Source of the DNA: Agreia bicolorata
Lineage (GTDB): Bacteria > Actinomycetota > Actinomycetes > Actinomycetales > Microbacteriaceae
Direction of reading: 5' to 3'
Length of the DNA: 64,000 bases
NCBI RefSeq assembly: GCF_000938265.1
Contig: NZ_JYFC01000004.1
Location: forward strand, 62,001 to 126,000
Both the position numbers and the translations under genes were made by a program. The notes beneath the pieces are model-generated. The model searched no databases. It saw only the letters and a list, made by a program, of their open reading frames with translations, and was not told the DNA's origin. Below, in pieces: positions 35,863 to 44,327 of the stretch. Every line of letters starts with the position of its first letter. The first letter of the stretch is position 1.

Positions 35863-37074
35863 ATGAGCACAACAACCCCCACCATCACGCCCCCGGTGCC
35901 GAGCAAACGGCGCATTCCCAAGCTCTCCATCAACTTCAGGCAGTACGGCATCCTGGCGGCCCTCGCGGTCATCGTCATCCTGTTCCAGATCATGACGAAC
36001 GGGCGCCTGCTGCTGCCCGGCAACGTGAACAACCTGATCCAACAGAACGCCTATGTGCTGATCCTCGCAATCGGCATGGTGATCGTGATCATCGCGGGCC
36101 ATATCGACCTCTCGGTCGGCTCCGTCGTGGCGATGGTCGGCGCCGTTGCCGCGATCAGCATGAACTCCTGGGGCTTCCCGTGGTGGGCCGCGGTGCTTCT
36201 CTCGCTGGTGGTGGGAGCGGTCGTCGGGGCCTGGCAGGGCTTCTGGGTCGCGTACGTCGGCATACCCGCCTTCATCGTGACACTCGCGGGCATGCTCATC
36301 TTCCGTGGTCTCACGCTCGTCCTTCTCACCGGCGGAACGATCTCCGGCCTTCCCGCCGAGTTCACCGCGATCGGCGCCGGCTGGCTTCCCGCCTGGTTCG
36401 GCGAGGTCGCCGGGCGAGACGTTCTCACCCTCGTGCTCGGCATCCTGACCGTGGTCGTGCTGCTCGCCCAGGGTCTGCGTTCGCGCGCCACACTGCGCAA
36501 GCTCGACCTGCCGCGCGAGCCCATGGTGTCATTCTGGATCAAGAACGGCATCGCCGCGATCGCGATCCTCGCGTTCACCTGGCTGCTCTCCGACTACAGC
36601 GGAACCCCGATCATCCTGATCATCCTGGCCGTGCTGATTCTGCTCTACACATTCCTGCTCAACCGCTCGGTGTTCGGCCGCCACGTCTATGCGATGGGTG
36701 GCAACCTGTTCGCGGCGGTCATGAGCGGCGTCAAGACCAAGCGTGTCAACTTCCTCATCTTCGTGAACATGGGCATCCTCGCCGGTCTGGCCGGTGTCGT
36801 CTCGACCGCCCGCGCCGGCGGTGCCGTCGCCTCGGCGGGTCAGAACTACGAATTGGATGCGATCGCGGCCGTCTTCATCGGAGGCGCGGCCGTGCAGGGT
36901 GGCGTGGGAACCGTCGTGGGCGCTGTCATCGGTGGTCTCGTGATGGGTGTGCTCAACATGGGCCTGTCGATCCTGTCGGTCGACGCCGCCTGGCAGATGG
37001 CCATCAAGGGCTTCGTTCTGCTGTTGGCCGTCGCATTCGATATCTTCAACAAGCGGCGCGCGGGCGGCCGCTGA
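35863..37074 (+). CDS. mmsB: Monosaccharide ABC transporter permease
   Basis: 403 aa with 8-10 hydrophobic segments, including AYVLILAIGMVIVIIAGHID and the family pattern DLSVGSVVAM, GIPAFIVTLAGMLIFRG, GRHVYAMGGNLFAA and IGGAAVQGGVGTVVGA. Typical of XylH/GguB-type CUT2 permeases. ATG 35863 lies 5 bases after the ATPase stop. Forms the complete importer with the two preceding genes. Confidence 0.94.
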   Translation: MSTTTPTITPPVPSKRRIPKLSINFRQYGILAALAVIVILFQIMTNGRLLLPGNVNNLIQQNAYVLILAIGMVIVIIAGHIDLSVGSVVAMVGAVAAISMNSWGFPWWAAVLLSLVVGAVVGAWQGFWVAYVGIPAFIVTLAGMLIFRGLTLVLLTGGTISGLPAEFTAIGAGWLPAWFGEVAGRDVLTLVLGILTVVVLLAQGLRSRATLRKLDLPREPMVSFWIKNGIAAIAILAFTWLLSDYSGTPIILIILAVLILLYTFLLNRSVFGRHVYAMGGNLFAAVMSGVKTKRVNFLIFVNMGILAGLAGVVSTARAGGAVASAGQNYELDAIAAVFIGGAAVQGGVGTVVGAVIGGLVMGVLNMGLSILSVDAAWQMAIKGFVLLLAVAFDIFNKRRAGGR

Positions 37075-37119
37075 TTCCGGAGCCTGCATATCGAGACGAC
37101 GAAGGGAGAGTGAGGTCGA

Positions 37120-38354
37120 TTGAGCACGGCATCACTCACCCTCGGTAGCAGGGGAGGCTCGAGCAACGACCAGCTCCGGCGATACAACCTGTCGATGGTC
37201 ATGACGCTCATCCATCACTCGGGCGGCTGCTCGAGAGCCGAGATCACCCGACGCATGGGGCTGAACCGTTCCACCGTCGGCGCTCTGGTGGCTGAACTCG
37301 TCGAGCTCGGGCTCGCCTTCGAGGGCGAGCCCGAGTCGGTCTCGGGCCGGGTCGGCCGCCCCAGCGTGCAGGTGTTTCCGAACCCCGCCATCGTGGCGCT
37401 CGCCGTCTATCCCGATGTCGATGCGATCACGGTCTGCATCGTGGGGCTCGGCGGTGAGGTGATCCGTCGCATCCGATACGACACCGTGCGGGTGCCGACG
37501 GTGCACGAAACGGTCAACGTCGTCAAGGCCATCGTCGACGGCATGCGCGGCGAGATCGAATCGAGCTTCAGAGTCGCCGGTGTGGGCATAGCTGTTCCTG
37601 GTCTGGTGAACTCGAAAGATGGGCGGGTGCTGATCGCCCCCCCATCTCGGATGGCGCGACGCCTCTCTGGCCGCTGCGCTCGCCAAGGCGCTCGACTACC
37701 CCGGTGTTCGCCGGCAACGATGCGAGCCTGGGCGCCATTGCCGAGAGCCTGTTCGGCATCGCGCGGGGCATGGACGATCTCGTCTACCTCAACGGCAGCG
37801 CGAGCGGCATCGGCGGAGGGCTGATCATCGGTGGCTCGCCGCTGCGCGGAACGAGCGGATATGCGGGAGAGCTAGGTCACACCCTCGTGAACAACATGGG
37901 CTCGCGCTGCCACTGCGGTCGCACCGGGTGCCTCGAGACCGAGGTGAGCCTTAGCCGGCTGCTCGCCGTGCTCAAGCTTCCTCGCGCCGATCAGGACGAG
38001 CTCGAGATCGCGCTCGGGGTCTCTCGGGATCCGAAGGTCATGCGCGAGGTGCAACGGCAGATCGACATGCTCTCCGAGGCCATCTCGAACTTCGTGAACA
38101 TGTTCGACCCCGAGATCGTGATCCTGGGCGGTTTCCTCGCCTCGCTGCTCAGCGTAGGGCGCGAAAGACTGGCGGATGCCGTTCGCTTGCGTTCCATGAG
38201 CAGCATGGGTCACAGCGTGGTCATCGAGAAAGCCAGTCTGCGCTCGCGCATCATCATGGTCGGAGCCGCCGAACTCGCGTTTTCTGGCCTGCTCGACGAT
38301 CCCGCCGGTTTCGCGCGGGGCGCCACCGGGCGGGCGGGCCAGTCTCGCGCGTGA
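37120..38354 (+). pseudogene. ROK-family repressor, frame broken by two extra C bases
   Basis: N-terminal part 37120-37640: HTH SRAEITRRMGLNRSTVGALV and GVGIAVPGLVNSKDGRVLIAP. C-terminal part from about 37704: FAGNDASLGAIAESLFG, SGIGGGLIIGG, GYAGELGHT and the zinc motif CHCGRTGCLE. Between them, deleting one C from the 7-C run (37636-37642) and one from the 4-C run (37699-37702) restores a single 410-codon frame reading PHLGWRDASLAAALAKALDY, aligned with the intact paralogue downstream. TTG 37120 follows GTGAGG. Real double frameshift or homopolymer sequencing error; the corrected length supports one gene. Confidence 0.85.
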
Positions 38355-38406
38355 GCCAGAATAGACGAGACGGCAGCGCCGAGCGGCGGTCGACGAAGGG
38401 GAGCAC

Positions 38407-39603
38407 GTGAGCGTCGAGCAGCCCGCCCCTCTCAGCCGGGTCGGCAACAGCAACGATCAGGCGCGGCGGCACAATCTCTCGACCGTGCTCACGCTGCTTC
38501 ACCACGGCGGGTCGCGCACGCGGGCCGAGCTGACCCGCGCCACGGCGCTGAACCGCTCCACCATCGCCGCGCTGGTGGGCGAGCTCGGCGAACTCGGCCT
38601 GGTCTACGAGACCCAGCAGACCGACCCGGGTACGGTCGGCAGGCCCAGCCCTTTTGTTCATCTCACCGACCGCCTTCTCGCGGTCGCGGTCAACCCCGAC
38701 CTCGATGCCGTCACCATCGGTCTCGTGCAATTGGGTGGCAGGGTGCTCACGCGCGTTCGCCACGAGACGACGCGGGCGCCGGGCATCGAGGAGACGGTCG
38801 CGATCGTGCAGCGCGAGGTCGCGGGCCTTATTGCCGGCCTCGCAGACGATCAGCGCATCGCGGGGTTGGGCATCGCGGTGCCCGGCCTGGTGCGCAGCTC
38901 CGACGGCGTCGTCACCCTGGCCCCTCACCTTCTCTGGAATGACCAGCCCCTGGCCGAGCCGATCGCCGAAACACTCGGCATCCCGGCCTTTGCAGCGAAT
39001 GACGCCCAGCTCGGCCTTGTGGCGGAGAGCCTGTTCGGAGCGGGGCGCGGTGTCGAGGACATCGTCTATCTCAACGGCTCGACCTCCGGCATCGGCGGAA
39101 GTGTTCTGGTGGCGGGGAACGCCTTGCGCGGCGCTCAGGGCTACGCGGGCGAGCTCGGTCACACGCTCGTGAACAGTGACGGGGTCACCTGCTTCTGCGG
39201 CAAGAGCGGATGCCTCGAGACCGAGGTGAATCTGGCAAGGCTCCTCGAGGTGCTCGGCACCGCGCCGGTCGACGGCGACGAGTTCGACCGCATGCTGGTG
39301 GCCGCGGCCGACGACACTGTGCGCCACGAGATCGACCGCCAGCTCGATGTGCTCGGCACGGCGCTCGGAAACTTCGTGTCGATATTCAATCCCTCGTCGA
39401 TCATTCTCGGCGGATTCCTCGGATCGCTGTACGCGGCGAATCCCGAGCGGTTGCAGGCGGGGATCCGCCGCGCATCGTTCGGCTCACTCGGCGACGACGT
39501 CACGGTCGAGCGTGCCCAGCTGCGCACACGGCTCCTGATGGTCGGAGCCGCTGAACTCGCCTTCGCCCCCGTGCTCGCCGACCCCGCCGGTGCGCTCGGG
39601 TAG
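38407..39603 (+). CDS. ROK-family transcriptional repressor (XylR-like)
   Basis: 398 aa. N-terminal winged helix (TRAELTRATALNRSTIAALV) and a sugar-kinase-like ROK domain: GLGIAVPGLVRSSDGVVTLAP, YLNGSTSGIGGSVLVAGNAL, GYAGELGHT, zinc ligands CFCGKSGCLE and IFNPSSIILGG. A close paralogue of the broken ROK gene just upstream, so it probably arose by duplication. Location after the xylose transporter suggests xylose-responsive repression of xylA and the transporter. GTG start. Confidence 0.9.
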   Translation: MSVEQPAPLSRVGNSNDQARRHNLSTVLTLLHHGGSRTRAELTRATALNRSTIAALVGELGELGLVYETQQTDPGTVGRPSPFVHLTDRLLAVAVNPDLDAVTIGLVQLGGRVLTRVRHETTRAPGIEETVAIVQREVAGLIAGLADDQRIAGLGIAVPGLVRSSDGVVTLAPHLLWNDQPLAEPIAETLGIPAFAANDAQLGLVAESLFGAGRGVEDIVYLNGSTSGIGGSVLVAGNALRGAQGYAGELGHTLVNSDGVTCFCGKSGCLETEVNLARLLEVLGTAPVDGDEFDRMLVAAADDTVRHEIDRQLDVLGTALGNFVSIFNPSSIILGGFLGSLYAANPERLQAGIRRASFGSLGDDVTVERAQLRTRLLMVGAAELAFAPVLADPAGALG

Positions 39604-39689
39604 CTGACGTGCGCAGCCTCAGGGCCTCCGTGTCGTAGAGCGACGCGAGCCTTGTCAGGATGCACAACTCACCGACTAACGTGGCGATC

Positions 39690-40811
39690 ATGACTGCGCC
39701 GTCGACGATCGTGTTCGCCCCGGACTCATTCAAGGGCTCGGCCATGGCTGGGCAGGCGGCGTCTGCGATGGCGCGCGGCTGGGCATCCGTTCGCCCGACC
39801 GACAATCTGGTGCTGAAGCCGATGGCCGACGGTGGCGAGGGAACACTCGACGCGTTCGAGACGGCCGTGCCCGGATCGACGCGAATGCCACTGCGGGTGA
39901 CGGGCCCTGATGACCGGCCAGTCGACGTGAGCTGGCTCCTGCTTGCCGACGGCACGGGTGTGGTCGAATTGGCGAGCACCAGTGGTCTTACGCTGCTCGG
40001 CGAGCTCCGAGCCGACGACGCCCACTCCCATGGATTCGGTCAGGCGATCGTCGCGGCTCTCGATTTCGGTGTGCGCCGCCTCGTGCTCGCAATCGGCGGC
40101 AGCTCATCGACCGACGGTGGCGCGGGCGTTCTCGACGAGCTCGGCGCCCGGTTTCTGGATGCCGCGGGCCGCCCGGTGCGGGCCGGTAATCGCGGGCTGC
40201 GCGACCTCGCGGTTGCCGAGTTTCACACGTTGAGGCCGCTGCCGCCCGACGGTGTCGAGGTGCTGTGCGACGTGACGAACCCGCTGCTTGGCGCGAGCGG
40301 TGCGGCGGCGGTGTACGGGCCACAGAAAGGTGCGGTGACCGCCGAGGCAGTGAACCTGCTCGATGGTGGCCTGGCGACCTTCGCCCGTGTGGTGGGGCGT
40401 GACGCGCTCCGCGCGCGCCGGGATGCCGACCCCACGCATCCGGGTGCCGGCGCGGCCGGCGGAGTGGGCTTCGGTCTCTTGGTGTGGGGTGCGCGGCTTG
40501 TGCCGGGGTCGACGGGCGTGGCCGAGATGAGCGGACTGCCGGCGGCGATTGCCTCGTGCGACGCCGTCGTCACCGGCGAAGGCAGCTTCGACTCCCAATC
40601 GGCGGCTGGCAAAGCGGTCTCGGCCGTGCTCGCGGCGGCAGCCCCGAATGCGACGAGGGTCAGTCTCATTGCAGGTCGCATCTCGGCGCCCACTGAGCAG
40701 TTCGCCGACGCGGTCTCGCTCTCTCTGCTCGCGGGCTCCGCGCAGAAGGCTCAGGCAGAGGTGGGGCATTGGCTCGAGGCTGCCGGCGCGACCTTGGCCG
40801 GGCGCTTCTAA
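39690..40811 (+). CDS. Glycerate kinase
   Basis: 373 aa. Glycerate kinase type 1 (GlxK/GarK) family: APDSFKGSAMAGQAASAMARG at the N-terminus, PMADGGEGTLDAF, AIGGSSSTDGGAGVLDELGA, GPQKGA and VTGEGSFDSQSAAGKAV. It phosphorylates D-glycerate to 2-phosphoglycerate. ATG 39690 gives the family N-terminus; ten upstream residues in the frame are unlikely to be used. Stands alone after the ROK gene. Confidence 0.93.
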   Translation: MTAPSTIVFAPDSFKGSAMAGQAASAMARGWASVRPTDNLVLKPMADGGEGTLDAFETAVPGSTRMPLRVTGPDDRPVDVSWLLLADGTGVVELASTSGLTLLGELRADDAHSHGFGQAIVAALDFGVRRLVLAIGGSSSTDGGAGVLDELGARFLDAAGRPVRAGNRGLRDLAVAEFHTLRPLPPDGVEVLCDVTNPLLGASGAAAVYGPQKGAVTAEAVNLLDGGLATFARVVGRDALRARRDADPTHPGAGAAGGVGFGLLVWGARLVPGSTGVAEMSGLPAAIASCDAVVTGEGSFDSQSAAGKAVSAVLAAAAPNATRVSLIAGRISAPTEQFADAVSLSLLAGSAQKAQAEVGHWLEAAGATLAGRF

Positions 40812-40925
40812 CGGCGCTCAGGAGTCGATCTGAGAAGGATCAAAGACGAACCCGGATCGGAAGTCGAATCGATTCGGTAAGGTGGTTTCCATTCGTCTAC
40901 TGCACTGCTGTGCGCAAGGAAATCT

Positions 40926-42167
40926 GTGACCACCGACTCCATCACCGTCGTCCACCCGGGCGACTCCCTGTCTCGCCGTCAGCGCCTCGTCTATGTTCTG
41001 CTGCTCGGTGGTCTGACGGCCTTGGGGCCGCTCACGATCGACCTCTACCTGCCGGCATTCCCGATTCTCGAGCAAGACCTCGGGGTGTCGGCGGGAGCGA
41101 TCCAGCTGACCCTCACCGGCACCACGATCGGATTCGCTCTCGGCCAGCTGGTCGTCGGCCCGTGGAGTGACAAAGTCGGGCGGCGGCTTCCGCTGATCCT
41201 CGCGACCCTGGTGCACATTGCGGCCTGCATCGGGGCGGCTGTGTCTCCGGAGATCGTGACGCTCGGAATCTTCCGCGTTCTGCAGGGTGCGGGTGCCGCG
41301 GCCGGCGGAGTGGTCGCGATGGCGATGGTGCGCGACCTGTTCGGTGGTCGCCCGCTGGTGCGCATGCTCTCGCGTCTTGCCCTGATCACAACCCTGGCGC
41401 CCCTGCTTGCCCCGCTCATCGGGTCGCAGATGCTGCGCTTCACTGACTGGCGGGGAATCTTCTGGGCGCTGGCCATCTACGGGGTGCTCGTGGTGGTCGC
41501 CGTCTGGCTCTGGATCGTCGAGACCCTGCCCAAGGAGCGCCCGCGCGACGACGGCCACTCCACCTTGCGCCAGCGCTACCGATCGGTGCTTACCGATCGC
41601 ATCTTCATCGGTGTGGCGCTGATCGGCGGAATGACCTTCGCCGGACTCTTCACCTACCTCTCGGCCTCGTCGTTCCTGTTTCAGCTCGTCTACGAGCTCG
41701 ACCCTCAGCAGTACGGGCTGCTCTTCGCCGTCAACTCGATCGGCATCGCCGCGGGCACGCAGGTGTCGGCACGGCTCACGAAATACGTGGCTCCGCAGTG
41801 GATTCTGGCGGGCACGACCGCGATGATGCTTCTCTGCGCCGTAGCCATCGTTGTGCTCGATTCGGCCGGGGCCGGCCTGATCGGCATTCTGATTCCGCTC
41901 TGGTTCTTCATCGCTTCCTGCGGCTTCGGATTTCCGTGCGTACAGGTGCTCGCGCTCGACCGGCACGGCAAGGAGGCCGGCACCGCCGCGTCTCTTCTGG
42001 GCGCCGTCAACTTCGGCCTCGCGGGGCTCATCTCTCCGGTCGTCGGGTTCCTCGGCATCACCAGCGCTGTGCCGATGGGGGCGGTCATGGCGGTGACCGC
42101 AGCTGTCGCAGTGGTGTCGCTGTGGCTGATCGTGCGCCCGTCGACCGTGCCCGCGATCGGGCAGTGA
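40926..42167 (+). CDS. Bcr/CflA-type MFS efflux transporter
   Basis: 413 aa with about 12 membrane spans. Features of the Bcr/CflA drug-resistance subfamily: DLYLPAFPILEQDLGVS, GQLVVGPWSDKVGRRLPLI (loop 2-3 motif) and RVLQGAGAAAGGVVAMAMVRD. Likely exports a drug or metabolite by proton antiport across the inner membrane. GTG 40926 with AAGGAA upstream. Substrate not predictable. Confidence 0.9.
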   Translation: MTTDSITVVHPGDSLSRRQRLVYVLLLGGLTALGPLTIDLYLPAFPILEQDLGVSAGAIQLTLTGTTIGFALGQLVVGPWSDKVGRRLPLILATLVHIAACIGAAVSPEIVTLGIFRVLQGAGAAAGGVVAMAMVRDLFGGRPLVRMLSRLALITTLAPLLAPLIGSQMLRFTDWRGIFWALAIYGVLVVVAVWLWIVETLPKERPRDDGHSTLRQRYRSVLTDRIFIGVALIGGMTFAGLFTYLSASSFLFQLVYELDPQQYGLLFAVNSIGIAAGTQVSARLTKYVAPQWILAGTTAMMLLCAVAIVVLDSAGAGLIGILIPLWFFIASCGFGFPCVQVLALDRHGKEAGTAASLLGAVNFGLAGLISPVVGFLGITSAVPMGAVMAVTAAVAVVSLWLIVRPSTVPAIGQ

Positions 42168-42213
42168 TCGCAAGCCCTGCGCGCGTTTTCGGCGAAGCCG
42201 GTACGGTCGGGGG

Positions 42214-42915
42214 ATGATGACCGACCCATCAGGCGAGACAACGCAGAGCGTAGACCAGAAGACCCGCAGGGTGCAGCGCTTCTGGCCTCTGATCAGCGGG
42301 TTCGCCGTTCTGGTCGTGGCGGTGCTGATCGGCGCGGTCGTTATGCTGCGTGGCGCCGGCAACCCGCTCGGCCTCGATACCGAGTGGATGGACGAGATCC
42401 TCGAACACCGCTCGCCGTTCTGGGAGATTCCCTCGCTGGCGATGAACTACCTCGGGGGCGGCGTCATCGGTGTGTTCATCGTTCCGATCGCGGTCATCGT
42501 GGCTCTCTGCCTGTTCCGCAGGTTCTGGGCCGCGCTCTATTTCGCGGCCGCGACGATTCTGTCTGCCGGCCTCGTGCAGTTGCTGAAGGGCATCTTCGGC
42601 CGGGCCAGGCCAGAGGAGATTCTGGTGCACGCCGACTTCGGGTCGTTCCCGTCCGGGCACGTCGCCAACGCCACGACGATGGCCGTGGTGCTGGCCATCA
42701 TCCTGCGCCGCAGCTGGATCTGGGTCGTCGGCATCGTCTACGTGATCCTGATGATGCTGAGCCGCACCTATCTCGGAGCGCACTGGCTCAGCGACACGGT
42801 CGGCGGTCTGCTTCTCGGGGTCGGTGTCGCCGTGATCGTGTGGGCCCCGATCGCGAATCGGCTGTACCGAGAGAACGAGCGTCGACACAGTTCCGTCTTC
42901 GCCCGCGGGCGATAG
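42214..42915 (+). CDS. PAP2-family membrane phosphatase
   Basis: 233 aa, about six membrane spans. The three PAP2 motifs are present: KGIFGRARPEE, FGSFPSGHVANAT and SRTYLGAHWLSDTVGG, holding the catalytic histidines and arginine. Members dephosphorylate lipid phosphates such as undecaprenyl pyrophosphate or phosphatidic acid. Begins with two adjacent ATG codons; the first is used here. Confidence 0.92.
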   Translation: MMTDPSGETTQSVDQKTRRVQRFWPLISGFAVLVVAVLIGAVVMLRGAGNPLGLDTEWMDEILEHRSPFWEIPSLAMNYLGGGVIGVFIVPIAVIVALCLFRRFWAALYFAAATILSAGLVQLLKGIFGRARPEEILVHADFGSFPSGHVANATTMAVVLAIILRRSWIWVVGIVYVILMMLSRTYLGAHWLSDTVGGLLLGVGVAVIVWAPIANRLYRENERRHSSVFARGR

Positions 42916-42927
42916 GGAGAGTTTCTC

Positions 42928-42941
42928 CAACGTTGTAGTCT
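42928..42941. promoter_or_regulatory. Autoregulatory operator and -10 box of the second LacI gene
   Basis: CAACGTTG (42928-42935) is the palindromic centre shared with the sites at 44078-44105. TAGTCT (42936-42941) could be a -10 box placed 6 bases before the GTG at 42948, which would make the mRNA leaderless; no Shine-Dalgarno is visible. Confidence 0.6.
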
Positions 42942-42947
42942 CAACCC

Positions 42948-43958
42948 GTGGCCATAACACTGCACGACGTAGCCCGACTCGCGGGCGTGTCGATCAAGAC
43001 CGTGTCGAACGTCATCAACGACTACCCGCACGTCAGGCCGGCCACGAGAACGAAGGTCGAGGCCGCGATCGACGAACTCGGCTACCAGCCCAATCTCTCG
43101 GCGCGCAGCCTGCGCTCGGGTCGCTCCGGGGTCATCAGTCTGCTCATCCCCGACCTGCGCAACGCCTACTTCGCCGAACTGGCCGACGCGGTCATGCGGG
43201 CAGCTCAGGCCAAGGGGCTGTCGGTGATCATCGAGCAGATGCCCGGCGGCAAGAAGGAGGAGCTCGAGATTCTGCGCGGCCCCCGCATGCAGCTCGTCGA
43301 CGGAATCCTCTACAGCGTTCTCGCGCTCGGCCAGGAGGACGCCCACCACCTCGACGGCACGATGCCGATGGTGCTGCTCGGCGACCGCATCTTCAATGGC
43401 CCGAAAGACCACGTGACCATGGAGAACACGGCCGGCGCCAAGGCGGCGACCGATCATCTGCTGTCGCTCGGGCGGAGGCGTATCGCCGCGCTCGGCGCGC
43501 ATCCGGGCGAGGTCGTCGGATCGGCCGGGCTGCGGCTGGTGGGGTACCGTGACGCGCTCGCGGAATACGGAGTGGAATATGACGCCTCTCTCGTGATTCC
43601 TTCCATGAGCTGGCATCGGCAAGACGGTGCCGATGCGATGCGCACTTTTCTCGCCGAGGGCGTGCCGTTCGACGGCCTTGTGGCCTTCAACGACTCCATG
43701 GCCCTGGGGGCAATGCGTGTGATGCAGGAGGCCGGGCTGCGGATTCCGAACGACGTCGCCGTGATCGGCTTCGACGACATCGATGAGACCCGCTACTCGA
43801 TCCCGTCGCTGTCGACGATCGATCCGTCGAAAGACCAGATCGCCGAGACCGCGGTCGACCTGCTTCTCGCGCGCATCGAGCACCCCGATTCGGATGCTCC
43901 CGCGCGCGATCTCGCGACCGAGTTCCGGGTTGTGCAACGCGAGTCGAGCACTATCTGA
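42948..43958 (+). CDS. LacI-family regulator of the arabino-oligosaccharide genes
   Basis: 336 aa. HTH ITLHDVARLAGVSIKTVSNVI and hinge GYQPNLSARSLRSG; sensor domain with GLVAFNDSMALGAMRVMQEA and VAVIGFDDIDETRYSIPSLST. Palindromes centred on AACGTT lie directly before this gene and before the downstream transporter gene, so it probably represses both and responds to an arabinose-containing sugar. GTG start. Confidence 0.9.
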   Translation: MAITLHDVARLAGVSIKTVSNVINDYPHVRPATRTKVEAAIDELGYQPNLSARSLRSGRSGVISLLIPDLRNAYFAELADAVMRAAQAKGLSVIIEQMPGGKKEELEILRGPRMQLVDGILYSVLALGQEDAHHLDGTMPMVLLGDRIFNGPKDHVTMENTAGAKAATDHLLSLGRRRIAALGAHPGEVVGSAGLRLVGYRDALAEYGVEYDASLVIPSMSWHRQDGADAMRTFLAEGVPFDGLVAFNDSMALGAMRVMQEAGLRIPNDVAVIGFDDIDETRYSIPSLSTIDPSKDQIAETAVDLLLARIEHPDSDAPARDLATEFRVVQRESSTI

Positions 43959-44077
43959 ATGCTGGCCGAGCGCACAATGCGTGGTGCTGGGTCGGCCGAC
44001 CGACGCGTTCGATGTCGATTGGTCGAGCGATCGGAATCGTTACTTGACACACATCGGGGCGCAGTGCAGAATCACTT

Positions 44078-44105
44078 TTACAACGTTTACTTTACAACGT
44101 TGTAA
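44078..44105. promoter_or_regulatory. Tandem LacI-type operators
   Basis: TTACAACGTTTAC and TTACAACGTTGTAA; the second is a perfect 14-bp palindrome. They sit just downstream of the -10 box. A matching CAACGTTG precedes the regulator gene at 42928. Confidence 0.8.
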
Positions 44106-44281
44106 TTGACAGAAATTCGACTTGGCTGCACCTGCCATGATCGATTGCTCGAATCAAGGAGGATTCGTTGATGGTCACATGCCGCACTCCGTGGGCAGGC
44201 GCTCTCGCCGAACACTCTCACCCTTCTCCCGCCTCGGCGCACGCATCGCTGCGCTAGGGAGACGACGTACCCCACCGAACT

Positions 44282-44310
44282 CGCGACAGCACCGTCGCGG
44301 TTCTTCTTTC
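44282..44310 (+). terminator. Leader hairpin with pyrimidine run (attenuator candidate)
   Basis: CGCGAC (44282-44287) / GTCGCG (44294-44299) stem with a 6-base loop, followed by GTTCTTCTTTC just before the Shine-Dalgarno GAAGGGAA. Weak terminator shape; could attenuate or only structure the leader. Confidence 0.35.
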
Positions 44311-44327
44311 GAAGGGAACCATTCACA

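Larger units (their letters stand above)
43959..44327. promoter_or_regulatory. Promoter, double operator and leader of the arabino-oligosaccharide operon
   Basis: 369 bases. TTGACA (44044-44049) and CAGAAT (44067-44072) are spaced 17 bases; two operators, TTACAACGTTTAC (44078-44090) and TTACAACGTTGTAA (44092-44105), follow with centres 14 bases apart. A roughly 220-base leader then runs to the GTG at 44328 and ends in a small hairpin. A short frame at 44122-44331 has arginine-rich, non-coding character. Confidence 0.75.

Noticed and set aside
33281-35875. Leftward 864-codon frame
   Set aside because: Long only because of high GC; it is antisense to the sugar-binding protein and ATPase genes and has a typical shadow composition.
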